DNA of 64,000 nucleotides from Streptomyces venezuelae (GTDB taxonomy: Bacteria > Actinomycetota > Actinomycetes > Streptomycetales > Streptomycetaceae), in the NCBI RefSeq assembly GCF_008642295.1, contig NZ_CP029190.1:930001-994000 (forward strand), in the 5' to 3' direction. Both the position numbers and the translations under genes were made by a program. Below the pieces are notes generated by a model. It was not told where the DNA came from and made no database searches. It was given only the letters and a program-made list of their open reading frames with translations. Every line of letters begins with the position of its first letter. Position 1 is the stretch's first letter. This document shows positions 18,155 through 29,053 of the stretch, one piece after another.

Positions 18155-19516
18155 ATGCCCCGCCCCCTCCGGGTAGCCATCGTCGGAGCCGGCCCCGCCG
18201 GCATCTACGCCGCCGATGCGCTCCTGAAGTCCGAGGCTGCCGCCGACCCCGGCGTGTCCATAGACCTCTTCGAGAGGATGCCCGCGCCCTTCGGGCTGAT
18301 CCGGTACGGCGTCGCCCCCGACCACCCGCGGATCAAGGGCATCATCACCGCCCTGCACCAGGTCCTCGACAAGCCCCAGGTGCGGCTCTTCGGCAACGTC
18401 GACTACCCGAACGACATCAGCCTCGACGAGCTCCACGCGTTCTACGACGCGGTGATCTTCTCGACCGGCGCCAGCGCCGACCGCGCCCTGGACATCCCCG
18501 GCGCCGGGCTCGACGGTTCGTACGGCGCGGCCGACTTCGTGTCCTGGTACGACGGCCACCCGGACGTCCCGCGCACCTGGCCCCTCGAGGCGGAGAAGGT
18601 CGCCGTCCTCGGCGTCGGAAACGTCGCCCTCGACGTGGCCCGCATCCTCGCGAAGACCGCGGACGAGCTGCTGCCGACCGAGATCCCGCCGAACGTCTAC
18701 GAAGGCCTGCAGGCCAACCGGGCCAAGGAGATCCACGTCTTCGGCCGCCGCGGCCCGGCCCAGGCCAAGTTCAGCCCGATGGAGCTGCGCGAGCTGGACC
18801 ACTCCCCCACCATCGAGGTCATCGTCAACCCCGAGGACATCGACTACGACGCCGGATCGATCGAGACCCGCCGCTCCAACAAGCAGGCGGACATGGTCGC
18901 CAAGACCCTGGAGAACTGGGCGATCCGGGACATCGGCGAGCGGCCCCACAAGCTCTTCCTGCACTTCTTCGAGTCCCCGGCCGAGATCCTCGGCGAGGAC
19001 GGCCGGGTGACCGGGCTGCGCACCGAGCGCACGCAGCTGGACGGCAGCGGGAACGTCACCGGCACCGGCGAGTTCCAGGACTGGGACGTCCAGGCGGTGT
19101 ACCGGGCGGTGGGCTACCTGTCCGAGGAACTGCCCAAGCTGCCGTGGGACGTCGAGTCCGGCACGGTCCCGGACGAGGGCGGCCGGGTGGTCGAAGCCGG
19201 CCGGCACCTTGCGTCCACGTATGTCACGGGCTGGATCCGGCGCGGTCCGATCGGCCTGATCGGCCACACCAAGGGCGACGCGAACGAGACGGTGGCCAAC
19301 CTGCTCGACGACCACGCCAACGGCCGCCTGCCGGCCCCGGCCGCTCCGGAACCGGAGGCCGTGGACGCCTTCCTCGCCGAGCGCGGCGTCCGCCACACCA
19401 CCTGGGACGGCTGGTACCGGCTGGACGCGGCCGAGAAGGCCCTCGGCGAGCCCCAGGGCCGCGAGCGCGTGAAGATCGTCGAGCGCGAGGAGATGCTCAA
19501 GGCGAGCGGCGCCTGA
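18155..19516 (+). CDS. fprA: FprA-type NADPH-ferredoxin reductase
   Basis: A 453-residue FAD enzyme that passes electrons from NADPH to ferredoxins, as for cytochromes P450 or iron-sulfur proteins. It has the FAD-binding VAIVGAGPAGIYAADAL motif at residues 7-23, the FERMPAPFGLIRYGVAPDH signature of the adrenodoxin-reductase/FprA group, and an NADP-binding VLGVGNVALDVAR motif near residue 152. RBS AAGGGAA precedes the ATG at 18155. An iron box upstream predicts induction under iron starvation. It lies about 1.1 kb upstream of a CDPS-P450 pair and might serve that P450, though a terminator separates them. Confidence 0.92.
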   Translation: MPRPLRVAIVGAGPAGIYAADALLKSEAAADPGVSIDLFERMPAPFGLIRYGVAPDHPRIKGIITALHQVLDKPQVRLFGNVDYPNDISLDELHAFYDAVIFSTGASADRALDIPGAGLDGSYGAADFVSWYDGHPDVPRTWPLEAEKVAVLGVGNVALDVARILAKTADELLPTEIPPNVYEGLQANRAKEIHVFGRRGPAQAKFSPMELRELDHSPTIEVIVNPEDIDYDAGSIETRRSNKQADMVAKTLENWAIRDIGERPHKLFLHFFESPAEILGEDGRVTGLRTERTQLDGSGNVTGTGEFQDWDVQAVYRAVGYLSEELPKLPWDVESGTVPDEGGRVVEAGRHLASTYVTGWIRRGPIGLIGHTKGDANETVANLLDDHANGRLPAPAAPEPEAVDAFLAERGVRHTTWDGWYRLDAAEKALGEPQGRERVKIVEREEMLKASGA

Positions 19517-19534
19517 CACCCCGCCTCGCGCCCA

Positions 19535-19578
19535 GGGCCCGCCCCCACCGCACTGCGCGGCCGGGGGCGGGCCCTTTT
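19535..19578 (+). terminator. Rho-independent terminator of fprA
   Basis: A 12-bp perfect stem (GGGCCCGCCCCC 19535-19546 with its complement 19563-19574), a 16-nt loop and a TTTT tail lie 19 bp after the fprA stop. Confidence 0.9.
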
Positions 19579-19612
19579 GCGCGCCCCCGGGCCGCGGCGG
19601 ACAATCCGGAGC

Positions 19613-20434
19613 ATGAGCTCCCAGGCGATCGCCTACCAGGGCGACACCCCGGTGGCCGCCCGGCAGGATCAGCTCGATGCCTGGATTGTCCAGTCCACGG
19701 GACAGGGCGGTTACGCCACCGAGGGCCCCTGCCCGGCCTGCGGACACCACACCGCACAGACGGTGTCGCCGCAGGCTCCGATCGAAGCGGAATCCACGGC
19801 CGAGGCGCTTCCGCCGGAGCGGCGCACCACCCGCCAGTTCCGCTGCGCCTGCCCGGTGGAACATCCGGCCCGGCCTTCGGCCGCCACGACCGGCTGCGGG
19901 CGCTGGTGGCTGGCGGCGGTCGAGCCCTGGGGCGACGGGGCCGGGCCCGGGGCCGGCTGGCGGCTGTCCGCGCAGGTCGATCCGCTGGTCGGGCGGGCTG
20001 CCGCGGAGCTGTCCGCAGCCGCCGCGGTCGAGCTGTCCTCGGCCCGTGCGGTGGCCGAGAAGTGGCTGCCGGGGCTCGCCGCCCTGTACGGGCTGTTCGC
20101 CATCGCCGGCACGGTGGCCGGCAAGGACGCGGTGGCGCATCTGAGCACCGGGGCCCGGGTGGCCGTCTTCCTGGTCTTCGCCGCCGGCACCCTGCTGGCC
20201 GCCCTCTCCATCGCTGCCGGGTACCGGGCCGCGTTCGGCTGGCTGCGCGTCGGCAAGGGCGACGACGTCGGGACGGACGAGAAGCTGCTCGCCTGGTACC
20301 AGGCGAAGCGGAACCAGGCGGTGGGCTCCATCGGTGCCCGGCTGCGGACCGCCCTGCTCACCGCCCTCGGCTCCCTGGTCTGCCTGATCGTGGCGCTGGG
20401 CATCGTCTGGCTCGGCCCGGCCGGCACACCGTAG
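19613..20434 (+). CDS. Hypothetical two-helix membrane protein with zinc-ribbon-like cysteines
   Basis: A 273-residue protein of unknown function. The N-terminal cytoplasmic part has a CPACGHH motif near residue 42 and a later CAC pair, which could form a metal site. Three to four hydrophobic stretches follow in the C-terminal half (around residues 145-165, 178-200 and 245-267), with a charged DDVGTDEKLLAWYQAKRNQ loop between the later ones. It lies after the fprA terminator and before the CDPS gene. Nothing links it firmly to either. The ATG at 19613 has GGAG 4-5 bases upstream. Confidence 0.7.
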   Translation: MSSQAIAYQGDTPVAARQDQLDAWIVQSTGQGGYATEGPCPACGHHTAQTVSPQAPIEAESTAEALPPERRTTRQFRCACPVEHPARPSAATTGCGRWWLAAVEPWGDGAGPGAGWRLSAQVDPLVGRAAAELSAAAAVELSSARAVAEKWLPGLAALYGLFAIAGTVAGKDAVAHLSTGARVAVFLVFAAGTLLAALSIAAGYRAAFGWLRVGKGDDVGTDEKLLAWYQAKRNQAVGSIGARLRTALLTALGSLVCLIVALGIVWLGPAGTP

Positions 20435-20542
20435 CAATATATGCATAAGCAAATCACTACCCGCCGGTCAGGATTCCGCCTATCACGGAGCCCACCCCGG
20501 AAACATGGTCACAGCAGCCAATTCTCTTCTCACGAGATGGCG

Positions 20543-20571
20543 TTGACACGCTCCGTATCCGGTCGTTAACT
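20543..20571 (+). promoter_or_regulatory. Putative promoter of the CDPS-P450 operon
   Basis: TTGACA (20543-20548), a 17-bp spacer and TTAACT (20566-20571) give a plausible sigma-70-type promoter about 70 bp upstream of the CDPS start. The -10 match is imperfect. The rest of the 207-bp gap has an A+T-rich patch (ATATATGCATAA) near 20437. Confidence 0.45.
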
Positions 20572-20641
20572 TCACGGCGTCGTCGCCACACCAGGAGCAC
20601 GAGGCTCCATCGGGACTCGCGACGCGGAGGACATTCTCCAG

Positions 20642-21367
20642 TTGACGACGTTGACCACAGCGACAGCCACGGCAACGGAACTCTTCAGAGTCCAGCCCTA
20701 CACCCTTCACTGCCAGGTCATCCACGATCAGGGCGATCACGCTCTGATCGGCATCTCCCCCGGGAACAGCTACTTTTCGGCCCAGCGCGTACTGGACCTC
20801 GGCCGTTGGGGGGCCGAGAACTTCCGTGAGGTCGACATCCTCTACACCGACCTCCATGTGGCCGAGATGTACGAGGCCTTCGGGTACGACCCGATCGACG
20901 CCCAGCGCAAGACGGTCAAGAACCTGCGCGGCGTCCGCGCCAAGGTCAACAACGCCGCAGCCGCCCTCGATCCGGGCGACGGCCGGATCCGGGCCAGGAC
21001 GCTGTCCGAGTTCACCGAGAACGCGGCGTACCGGGAGATCCATGCCCGGATCCTCAAACTCCTCGACTCCGACCCGGAGTTCCGCGAGGTCTGCGAGGGG
21101 CTCGCGACCTACTTCCTGTCCACCAAGTCGGACGGGGCGCCCAGTACCCAACGGCAGCGCGAGGTCTGCCTGAAGTACATCTGCGCCGAGGCCCCGCTCT
21201 TCCTGGACACCCCGGCCATCTTCGGGGTCCCGTCCTCGCTCAACTGCTACCACCAGCTCCTGCCGATGGCCGAGCTGCTGTACTCCCGAGGCGCGGGGCT
21301 GCGCGCCTCCCGCAACCAGGGCCACGCCGTCATCACGCCCGCCGAAGGAGCACCCGATGTCCGTTGA
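20642..21367 (+). CDS. tRNA-dependent cyclodipeptide synthase (AlbC-like, NYH subfamily)
   Basis: Makes a cyclic dipeptide (2,5-diketopiperazine) from two aminoacyl-tRNAs. The 241-residue length and motifs match AlbC: the catalytic-serine segment [14 protein letters not shown] with Ser39 and Asn42, Tyr179 and Glu183 in [11 protein letters not shown], and Tyr203-His204 in VPSSLNCYH. The Asn, Tyr-His set places it in the NYH subfamily. The start is taken as the TTG at 20642, with GCGGAGG 11 bases upstream; a second in-frame TTG follows at 20651. The gene overlaps the P450 gene by 11 bp, so the two act together. The CYP121-like partner suggests cyclo(Tyr-Tyr) as product, which is inference. Confidence 0.93.
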   Translation: MTTLTTATATATELFRVQPYTLHCQVIHDQGDHALIGISPGNSYFSAQRVLDLGRWGAENFREVDILYTDLHVAEMYEAFGYDPIDAQRKTVKNLRGVRAKVNNAAAALDPGDGRIRARTLSEFTENAAYREIHARILKLLDSDPEFREVCEGLATYFLSTKSDGAPSTQRQREVCLKYICAEAPLFLDTPAIFGVPSSLNCYHQLLPMAELLYSRGAGLRASRNQGHAVITPAEGAPDVR

Positions 21368-22550
21368 GACGCTGCCCGAGCTGATCGACTTCCCCTTCGA
21401 TTCGCGCGGTGACCGTCTGCCCGCGGAGATCGAGGCGTTGCGCGCCGAGCCGGTGAAGAAGGTCCGGACGATAGCCGGCGACGAAGCCTGGCTCGTGTCC
21501 TCCTATCAGCTGTGCAAGCAGGTTCTGGAGGACCCGAGGTTCAGCCTCAAGGAGACCTCGGCGCCGGGCGTGCCCCGGCAGTACGCACTGACGATCCCGC
21601 CCGAAGTCGTCAACAACATGGGCAACATCACCGGAGCGGGCCTGCGCAAGGCGGTGCTGAAGGCGATCAACCCCAAGGCCGAGGGCCTGGCGGACTACAT
21701 CCGTGCGAACGCCGCCGAGCTGGTCGACAGGATCCTCGCCACCGGTGCTCCGGTGGACCTGCGGGCCGCGTTCACCAGCCCGTACTCGGAGGCGATGCAC
21801 TGCCGGATCCTGGGCATCCCGTTCGAGGACGCCCAGAGGCTGGCCGCCAGCCTGGACATCGCCTTCATGAACTCCGCCTGCCCGGTCACCGGCGCCAAGC
21901 TCAACTGGGACCGGGACATGGCCTACATGGTGGAGCGGCTGGACGACCCCGCCACCTACGGGCTGATGGCCGAGCTCGCCGCCCTGCGCGAGGACCCGGA
22001 CTACGCGCACCTGACCGACGAGATGCTGGCGACGGTCGGTGTGACCTTCTTCGGCGCCGGCGTGATCTCCACCATGGGCTTCCTGACCATGGCGCTCTTC
22101 TCGCTGTTGCAGCACCCCGAGCTGTGGGAGGAGCTCAAGGCCGACCGGTCGAAGATCCCGGCCGCGCTGGACGAGCTGCTGCGCATCAACCTGTCCATCG
22201 CCGACGGCCTGCCGCGGCTGGCCACGGAGGACCTGCAGCTCGGTGACGTGCTGGTGAAGAAGGGCGAGCTGGTGCTGGTACTGGTCGAGGGCGCCAACTT
22301 CGACCCGGAGGCGTTCGAGAACCCGGACGAGATCGACCTGGAGCGCCCGAACAACCACACGCACCTCTCCTTCGGGGGCGGCGGCCACTACTGCCCGGCC
22401 ACCGCGCTCGGCAAGAAGCACGCCGAGATCGCCATCGAGACGCTGCTCGACAAGATGCCCGGGATGAAGCTCGCGGTGCCCGTCGATCAGCTGGTGTGGC
22501 GGACCCGCTTCATGAAGCGGATCCCGGAGCGCCTCCCGGTGATGTGGTGA
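21357..22550 (+). CDS. Cytochrome P450, CYP121-like cyclodipeptide oxidase
   Basis: A 397-residue P450 with heme motif [14 protein letters not shown] (Cys346) and an I-helix segment [13 protein letters not shown]. Its length, [35 protein letters not shown] region and C-terminal DQLVWRTRF...[10 protein letters not shown] closely match what I recall of Mycobacterium tuberculosis CYP121, which joins the two tyrosine rings of cyclo(Tyr-Tyr) to form mycocyclosin. Actinobacterial homologues can also couple nucleobases to this cyclodipeptide. At the substrate-contacting Gln385-Arg386 of CYP121 this protein has Met-Lys, so specificity may differ. GAAGGAG lies 6 bases before the ATG at 21357, inside the CDPS gene. 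No ferredoxin gene is adjacent. Confidence 0.92.
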   Translation: MSVETLPELIDFPFDSRGDRLPAEIEALRAEPVKKVRTIAGDEAWLVSSYQLCKQVLEDPRFSLKETSAPGVPRQYALTIPPEVVNNMGNITGAGLRKAVLKAINPKAEGLADYIRANAAELVDRILATGAPVDLRAAFTSPYSEAMHCRILGIPFEDAQRLAASLDIAFMNSACPVTGAKLNWDRDMAYMVERLDDPATYGLMAELAALREDPDYAHLTDEMLATVGVTFFGAGVISTMGFLTMALFSLLQHPELWEELKADRSKIPAALDELLRINLSIADGLPRLATEDLQLGDVLVKKGELVLVLVEGANFDPEAFENPDEIDLERPNNHTHLSFGGGGHYCPATALGKKHAEIAIETLLDKMPGMKLAVPVDQLVWRTRFMKRIPERLPVMW

Positions 22551-22566
22551 ATGGCCTGACGATCCG

Positions 22567-22980
22567 TCAGCCCAGCAGGGCGTAGACGGTGGAGGCCTTC
22601 GCGGCCGGCTCCTCGGCCCCCTCCGGGGTCAGGGTGACGTCCGCGAAGGCCATCCGCTTGCCCAGTTTGGTGATCCGTACGTCGATCAGGAGGTCGACGC
22701 CGACCACCGGGCGCTGGAAGCTGGTGGACTGCTGGACGGTGGTCATCGGGCCGTAGCCGCCGCGGGCCGCGGAGATCGCGATCACGGTGGCGGTGTCGGC
22801 GGCGGCCATCATGGCCTGTCCGGAGAGCCCGCCGCCGTCCCGGGCGAGCCGGTCGGACCAGGGCAGCCGGAGTACGGCGTGCTGCGGACCGGTCTCCCGG
22901 ACGGTCAGGCCGAGGTCCAGCACCCAGGGGGCGAAGTTGTCGGCGAGGATCTTGTCGGCTTCAGCGGGTGCGAGGCTCAT
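22567..22980 (-). CDS. PaaI-type hotdog-fold acyl-CoA thioesterase
   Basis: A 137-residue cytoplasmic hotdog-fold thioesterase. The DGGGLSGQAMMAAADTATVIAISA segment is the signature helix of the PaaI/YdiI group (G-x-L-x-G with an acidic residue on the central helix), followed by TTVQQSTSFQRPVVG and the strands of the second half. It would hydrolyse small or aromatic acyl-CoAs. It lies 48 bp downstream of the dienoyl-CoA reductase gene on the same strand, with a hairpin between, so it may share that promoter. It is convergent with the P450 gene at only 16 bp. Confidence 0.8.
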   Translation of the reverse strand: MSLAPAEADKILADNFAPWVLDLGLTVRETGPQHAVLRLPWSDRLARDGGGLSGQAMMAAADTATVIAISAARGGYGPMTTVQQSTSFQRPVVGVDLLIDVRITKLGKRMAFADVTLTPEGAEEPAAKASTVYALLG

Positions 22981-22987
22981 CCGGTGA

Positions 22988-23015
22988 TTGTGGCGGCCCG
23001 GGAGGACCGCCACAA
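22988..23015 (-). terminator. Hairpin between fadH and the thioesterase gene
   Basis: A perfect 9-bp stem (TTGTGGCGG 22988-22996 with CCGCCACAA 23007-23015) and a 10-nt loop lie right after the fadH stop and 8 bp before the thioesterase start, with no T tract. It could be a weak terminator or an mRNA-stability or attenuation element. Confidence 0.5.
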
Positions 23016-23028
23016 CACCCCGGAAGGG

Positions 23029-25152
<2,124 letters not shown>

Positions 25153-25157
25153 TCACG

Positions 25158-28100
25158 TCAGCCGCGCCGCAGGCGGAGCGTGACGATCTGGAACGGGCGG
25201 AGGGTGAGGGCGATGGTGCCGTCCGGTGCCGGGGCGGCGACGGCCGTGCCCGCGAGGGGGCGTTCCAGCAGGTCGCTCTCGACCGCCGCCGTGATCGGGA
25301 AGCTCGCCTCGAGGACGGCGGTGGCCCGGCCGCCCAGGGACTCGTACAGGCGGACGATCACGTCGCCGCTGCGGTCCTCGGCCAGCTTCACCGCCTCGGC
25401 CACCACCGCCGGGTCGTCCACCGTCAGCAGCGGGGCGACCGGTCCGGCGCCCGCCAGAGTGCGCTCGGGCAGGTTGAGCCAGTGGCCCTCGCGGACCGCG
25501 TCGCCAATCGTGGCGCCGGGGACGAGGGAGTAGCGGAGGGTGTGGCGGCCCTGGTCGGTTTCCGGGTCCGGGTAGCGGGGGGCGCGCAGCAGGGAGAGCC
25601 TGATGGTGGTGGTCTGGCCGCCGTCCGGGCGGATGTCGCGGGTCACGTCGTGGCCGTATGTGGAGTCGTTGACCACGGCCGCCCCCCAGCCCGGCTCCTC
25701 CGCCTGGATCCAGCGGTGGGCACAGATCTCGAACTTGGCCGCCTCCCACGAGGTGTTGGTGTGGGTGGGCCGGTGGACGTGGCCGAACTGGGTTTCCGAG
25801 GAGGTGCGTTCAGCCTTCACATCCAGCGGGAAGGCGGCCTTGAGGAACTTCTCCGTCTCGTGCCAGTCCACTTCGGTGGTGAGGTCCACCCGCCGCGCCC
25901 CGGGCCGGAGGGCGATCGTCTGCCGGACGGTGGAGGCACCGAAGGAGCGGGTGGCGGTCACCGTGACCGGTCCGGCGGCGCCGGCGGCCGGGGTGACCTC
26001 CAGGGCGTCCAGGTCCGTGAGGTCGGTGACCCGGTTGCGGTAGAAGGCGTCGACGTCCCAGGCGTCCCACATGTTCGGGACATCGGGGTGGATCTGGAGC
26101 AGGTTCGCCGCCGCCCCTGGGGCGAGGGCTTCCCGCCCCGCTGCGAGGTCGCGGACGGAGACCAGCAGACCGCGGGCGTCGATCTCGACCCGCAGGCGCC
26201 CGTTGGCGAGGATGTGGCCACCGCCGGGCCGGTCCGCCAGGGTGACCGCCCCCGCGGCATCCGGGACCGCCGCCCCGCCGGCCGGGATGCCGTGGCGCGG
26301 GTGCGGGGCGCCGTTGAAGACCAGCTCGGTGCCGCCCTCGCCGGCCAGGGCGGTCTGTGCGGCGGCGATGAGCTCCTCCAGCTCCGCCCGCACCTGCGCA
26401 TAGGTCGCCCGGGCCTCGCGGTGCACCCAGGCGATGGAGGACCCGGGCAGGATGTCGTGGAACTGGTGGAGCAGCACCGTCTTCCAGATCCGCTCCAGTT
26501 CCTCGTACGGGTACCGGAAGCCGGGCACCCGGACGGCCGCCGTGGCCGACCACAGCTCCGCCTCCCGCAGCAGGGACTCACTGCGCCGGTTGCCCTGCTT
26601 GGTCTTGGCCTGCGAGGTGTACGTGCCGCGGTGCAGTTCCAGGTACAGTTCGCCGGCCCAGACCGGGGCGTCCGGGTACTCGGCATGGGCCTTCGCGAAG
26701 AAGGCGTCCGGGCGCTCGATCTCCACCCGCGGGGAGCCTTCCAGGTTGCGCTGCCGCCGGGCGCGGGCCAGGTGCTCGCGGGTGGGGCCGCCCCCGCCGT
26801 CACCCCAGCCGAAGGGGACCAGGGAGCGCGAACCCCGGCCCTTCTCGCGGTAGTTGCTGGCGGCGTGCGCCAGCTGTCCGGCGCCGAGGTCGGAGTTGTA
26901 GGTGTCGACGGGCGGGAAGTGGGTGAAGACCCGGGTGCCGTCGATGCCCTCCCACCAGAAGGTGTGATGCGGGAAGGCGTTCACCTGGGACCAGGAGATC
27001 TTCTGGGTCAGGAACCAGCCGGAGCCGGACAGTCTGACGATCTGCGGCAGCGCGGCGGTGTAACCGAAGGAGTCGGGGAGCCAGACCTCGCGCGGCTCGA
27101 TGCCGAACTCCTCCATGAAGAACTTCTTGCCGTACAGGAACTGACGGACCATCGCCTCACTGCCCACCATATTGGTGTCGGACTCCACCCACATGCCGCC
27201 GACCGGCACGAACTGTCCGTCGGCGATCTTCTTCTTGATCCGCTCGAAGAGTTCGGGCCGGTGCTGCTTCATCCAGTCGAGCTGCTGCGCCTGGGACATC
27301 GCGAACACGAACTCGGGGTGTCCGTCCATCAGGTTCACCATGTTGGAGGTGGTCCGCGCCACCTTGCGGACGGTCTCGCGCAGCGGCCACAGCCAGGCCG
27401 AGTCGATATGGGCGTGGCCGACCGCGCTGATCCGGTGCGCGGAGGCCCCCGCCGGGGTGGCCAGCACTCCGGCCAGCCGGGCCCGGGCGGCTGCGGCCGT
27501 GCCCGGTACGTCGTCCAGGTCGACGGCGTCCAGGGCCCGGTCCAGGGCGCGCAGGATCTCGTACCGGCGGGCGTCGGCGCCGCTGAGCTGCATCATCAGC
27601 TCGTAGAGGACGTCGAGGTCCTGGACCAGTTCCCAGACCTCGGTCTCGAAGACGGTGAGGTCCATCCGGGCGAGCCGGTAGAGGGGCCGGTCCCCGCTGG
27701 TCAGCCGGTCGCCTTCGGAGGTGGCGGAGTGGTCGACCAGGACGGGGTTGGCGGCGCCCTCCAGGTACCACTCGATGCGCTCGCCGCCCTCGGCGGCGTC
27801 GGCCACCCGTACCCAGTCGTTGTACGGGTTCAGGGCCTTGATCTCGCTGCCGTCGGCACGGTGCACCAGGCCCTCGCACTGGAAGCCGGGCATCATCCGG
27901 TCGAAGCCGAGGTCGAGCACGGCCTCGACGGTACGGCCGGCCCATTCGGCCGGGACGGTGCCGGTGAGCCGGAACCAGCTGGTGCCCCAGGCCGGGCCCC
28001 ACGCCTCGCCGGCCGCACAGGGCCGGTAGGGGGCGGCCAGCCCCTCGGACACGGACACCGGCTCGCCGGGTGCGTCCCAGCGCTCGACGGTCAGGGGGAC

Positions 28101-28184
28101 CGAGCGGGAGCGGACGGCGGGCCTGATGCGTTCCGCCAGGACGCGGCGGAGACGGTGTTCGGTGATGCGGTGGTCATCGTGCAT
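25158..28184 (-). CDS. GH38 alpha-mannosidase
   Basis: A 1008-residue zinc enzyme that removes alpha-linked mannose. The GH38 catalytic domain has the zinc and substrate motif GHAHIDSAWLWPLRET (about residues 254-269), the nucleophile motif LPDSFGYTAALPQI (about 368) and HDILPGSSIAWVHREA (about 580); a beta-sandwich region follows. It has no signal peptide, so it should act on imported oligosaccharides in the cytoplasm. It is the last gene of an operon with a sugar ABC transporter (17 bp after the MalG-type permease), and GGAG precedes the ATG at 28184. The transporter therefore probably brings in mannose-containing oligosaccharides. Confidence 0.93.
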   Translation of the reverse strand: MHDDHRITEHRLRRVLAERIRPAVRSRSVPLTVERWDAPGEPVSVSEGLAAPYRPCAAGEAWGPAWGTSWFRLTGTVPAEWAGRTVEAVLDLGFDRMMPGFQCEGLVHRADGSEIKALNPYNDWVRVADAAEGGERIEWYLEGAANPVLVDHSATSEGDRLTSGDRPLYRLARMDLTVFETEVWELVQDLDVLYELMMQLSGADARRYEILRALDRALDAVDLDDVPGTAAAARARLAGVLATPAGASAHRISAVGHAHIDSAWLWPLRETVRKVARTTSNMVNLMDGHPEFVFAMSQAQQLDWMKQHRPELFERIKKKIADGQFVPVGGMWVESDTNMVGSEAMVRQFLYGKKFFMEEFGIEPREVWLPDSFGYTAALPQIVRLSGSGWFLTQKISWSQVNAFPHHTFWWEGIDGTRVFTHFPPVDTYNSDLGAGQLAHAASNYREKGRGSRSLVPFGWGDGGGGPTREHLARARRQRNLEGSPRVEIERPDAFFAKAHAEYPDAPVWAGELYLELHRGTYTSQAKTKQGNRRSESLLREAELWSATAAVRVPGFRYPYEELERIWKTVLLHQFHDILPGSSIAWVHREARATYAQVRAELEELIAAAQTALAGEGGTELVFNGAPHPRHGIPAGGAAVPDAAGAVTLADRPGGGHILANGRLRVEIDARGLLVSVRDLAAGREALAPGAAANLLQIHPDVPNMWDAWDVDAFYRNRVTDLTDLDALEVTPAAGAAGPVTVTATRSFGASTVRQTIALRPGARRVDLTTEVDWHETEKFLKAAFPLDVKAERTSSETQFGHVHRPTHTNTSWEAAKFEICAHRWIQAEEPGWGAAVVNDSTYGHDVTRDIRPDGGQTTTIRLSLLRAPRYPDPETDQGRHTLRYSLVPGATIGDAVREGHWLNLPERTLAGAGPVAPLLTVDDPAVVAEAVKLAEDRSGDVIVRLYESLGGRATAVLEASFPITAAVESDLLERPLAGTAVAAPAPDGTIALTLRPFQIVTLRLRRG

Positions 28185-28201
28185 GACGGCTGCTCCCCGG
28201 A

Positions 28202-29053
28202 TCAGAGTTTGACGGCGCCTTCGCCGACGCCCTTGAAGAAGAAACGCTGGAGGGCGAAAAAGAGGAGCATCATCGGCAGCAGCGCAGCCATGGCACCGGC
28301 CGCGATGAGCCGCTGGTCGTTGACGGTGGTGGCGCCGGCCAGGGACTTCAGGCCGAGCTGGAGGGTGTAGTGCTCGCTGTCGGTGAGGACCAGCAGCGGC
28401 CAGAGGAAGTCGTCCCAGGCACCCATGAAGCTGGTGATGCAGACGACGGCCAGCGAGCCCTTGGCCGCCGGGAGGAACACCCGGGTGAAACGGGCCCACT
28501 CGCCGGCCCCGTCCAGCACGGCCGCTTCCTCGAGCTCCCGGGGGACGGCGAGGAAGGCCGCCCGCATGATCATGATGTTGAGGACGGACACCGCTCCGGG
28601 CAGCCAGACCCCGATGAGGGTGTCGACCAGGCCCATTCCGCGGATGGTGAGGAACATCGAGATCATCACGGATTCGAACGGAAACATCAGGGTGGCGACC
28701 AGGACGGTGAACACGGCCTTGCGGCCCTTCCACCCGGGCCGGGAGAGGGCGTAGCCGCCCATGGCCGCGAACAGCAGGTTCGAGGTGACGGCGAGCGCCG
28801 CGACGATGAGCGTATTGCCGGTGTACTGGAGCAGCGGGAAGGACTCGGCGACCCGGACGTAGTTGTCGAGGGTGGGCTGCGCGGGCAACATCCCGTCGTA
28901 CACGTTCTCGGTGCGGCCCCGGAGGGAGGTCAGGAACTGCCAGACGATCGGGCCCAGCATGACCACGAGCACCAGCAGCAGGGTCAGGTACCGGCCGGCC
29001 CGCCCGATCCGACCGATCCGACCGATCCGACCGATCCGCCCCGTCCGCCTCAT
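28202..29053 (-). CDS. Carbohydrate ABC transporter permease, MalG type
   Basis: A 283-residue inner-membrane permease with six predicted helices and the EAA loop that contacts the ATPase (EEAAVLDGAGEWARFTRVFLP, about residues 178-198). It is the second permease of a CUT1-type sugar importer. No ATPase gene is present in this operon, as is usual in Streptomyces, where a shared MsiK serves many importers. The N-terminus has a four-fold RIG repeat encoded by 9-bp tandem repeats. The ATG at 29053 overlaps the stop of the MalF-type gene by 4 nt. Confidence 0.9.
   Translation of the reverse strand: MRRTGRIGRIGRIGRIGRAGRYLTLLLVLVVMLGPIVWQFLTSLRGRTENVYDGMLPAQPTLDNYVRVAESFPLLQYTGNTLIVAALAVTSNLLFAAMGGYALSRPGWKGRKAVFTVLVATLMFPFESVMISMFLTIRGMGLVDTLIGVWLPGAVSVLNIMIMRAAFLAVPRELEEAAVLDGAGEWARFTRVFLPAAKGSLAVVCITSFMGAWDDFLWPLLVLTDSEHYTLQLGLKSLAGATTVNDQRLIAAGAMAALLPMMLLFFALQRFFFKGVGEGAVKL
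29004..29039 (-). repeat. Four tandem 9-bp repeats in the 5' end of the MalG-type gene
   Basis: Three exact copies of CCGATCCGA and one nearly exact copy run from 29004 to 29039 and encode Arg-Ile-Gly repeats in the cytoplasmic N-terminus of the permease. The unit is a multiple of three, so copy-number change would keep the frame. Confidence 0.85.

Noticed and set aside
18155..19516. FprA as a member of the CDPS-P450 operon
   Set aside because: A strong terminator with a T tract follows fprA, and an unrelated gene plus a 207-bp gap with its own promoter-like element separates it. A functional link remains possible but not an operon.
22556..22570. Short CTGACG/CGTCAG hairpin between the P450 and thioesterase genes as a terminator
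   Set aside because: Only a 6-bp stem with a 3-nt loop and no T tract, so it is too weak to call.
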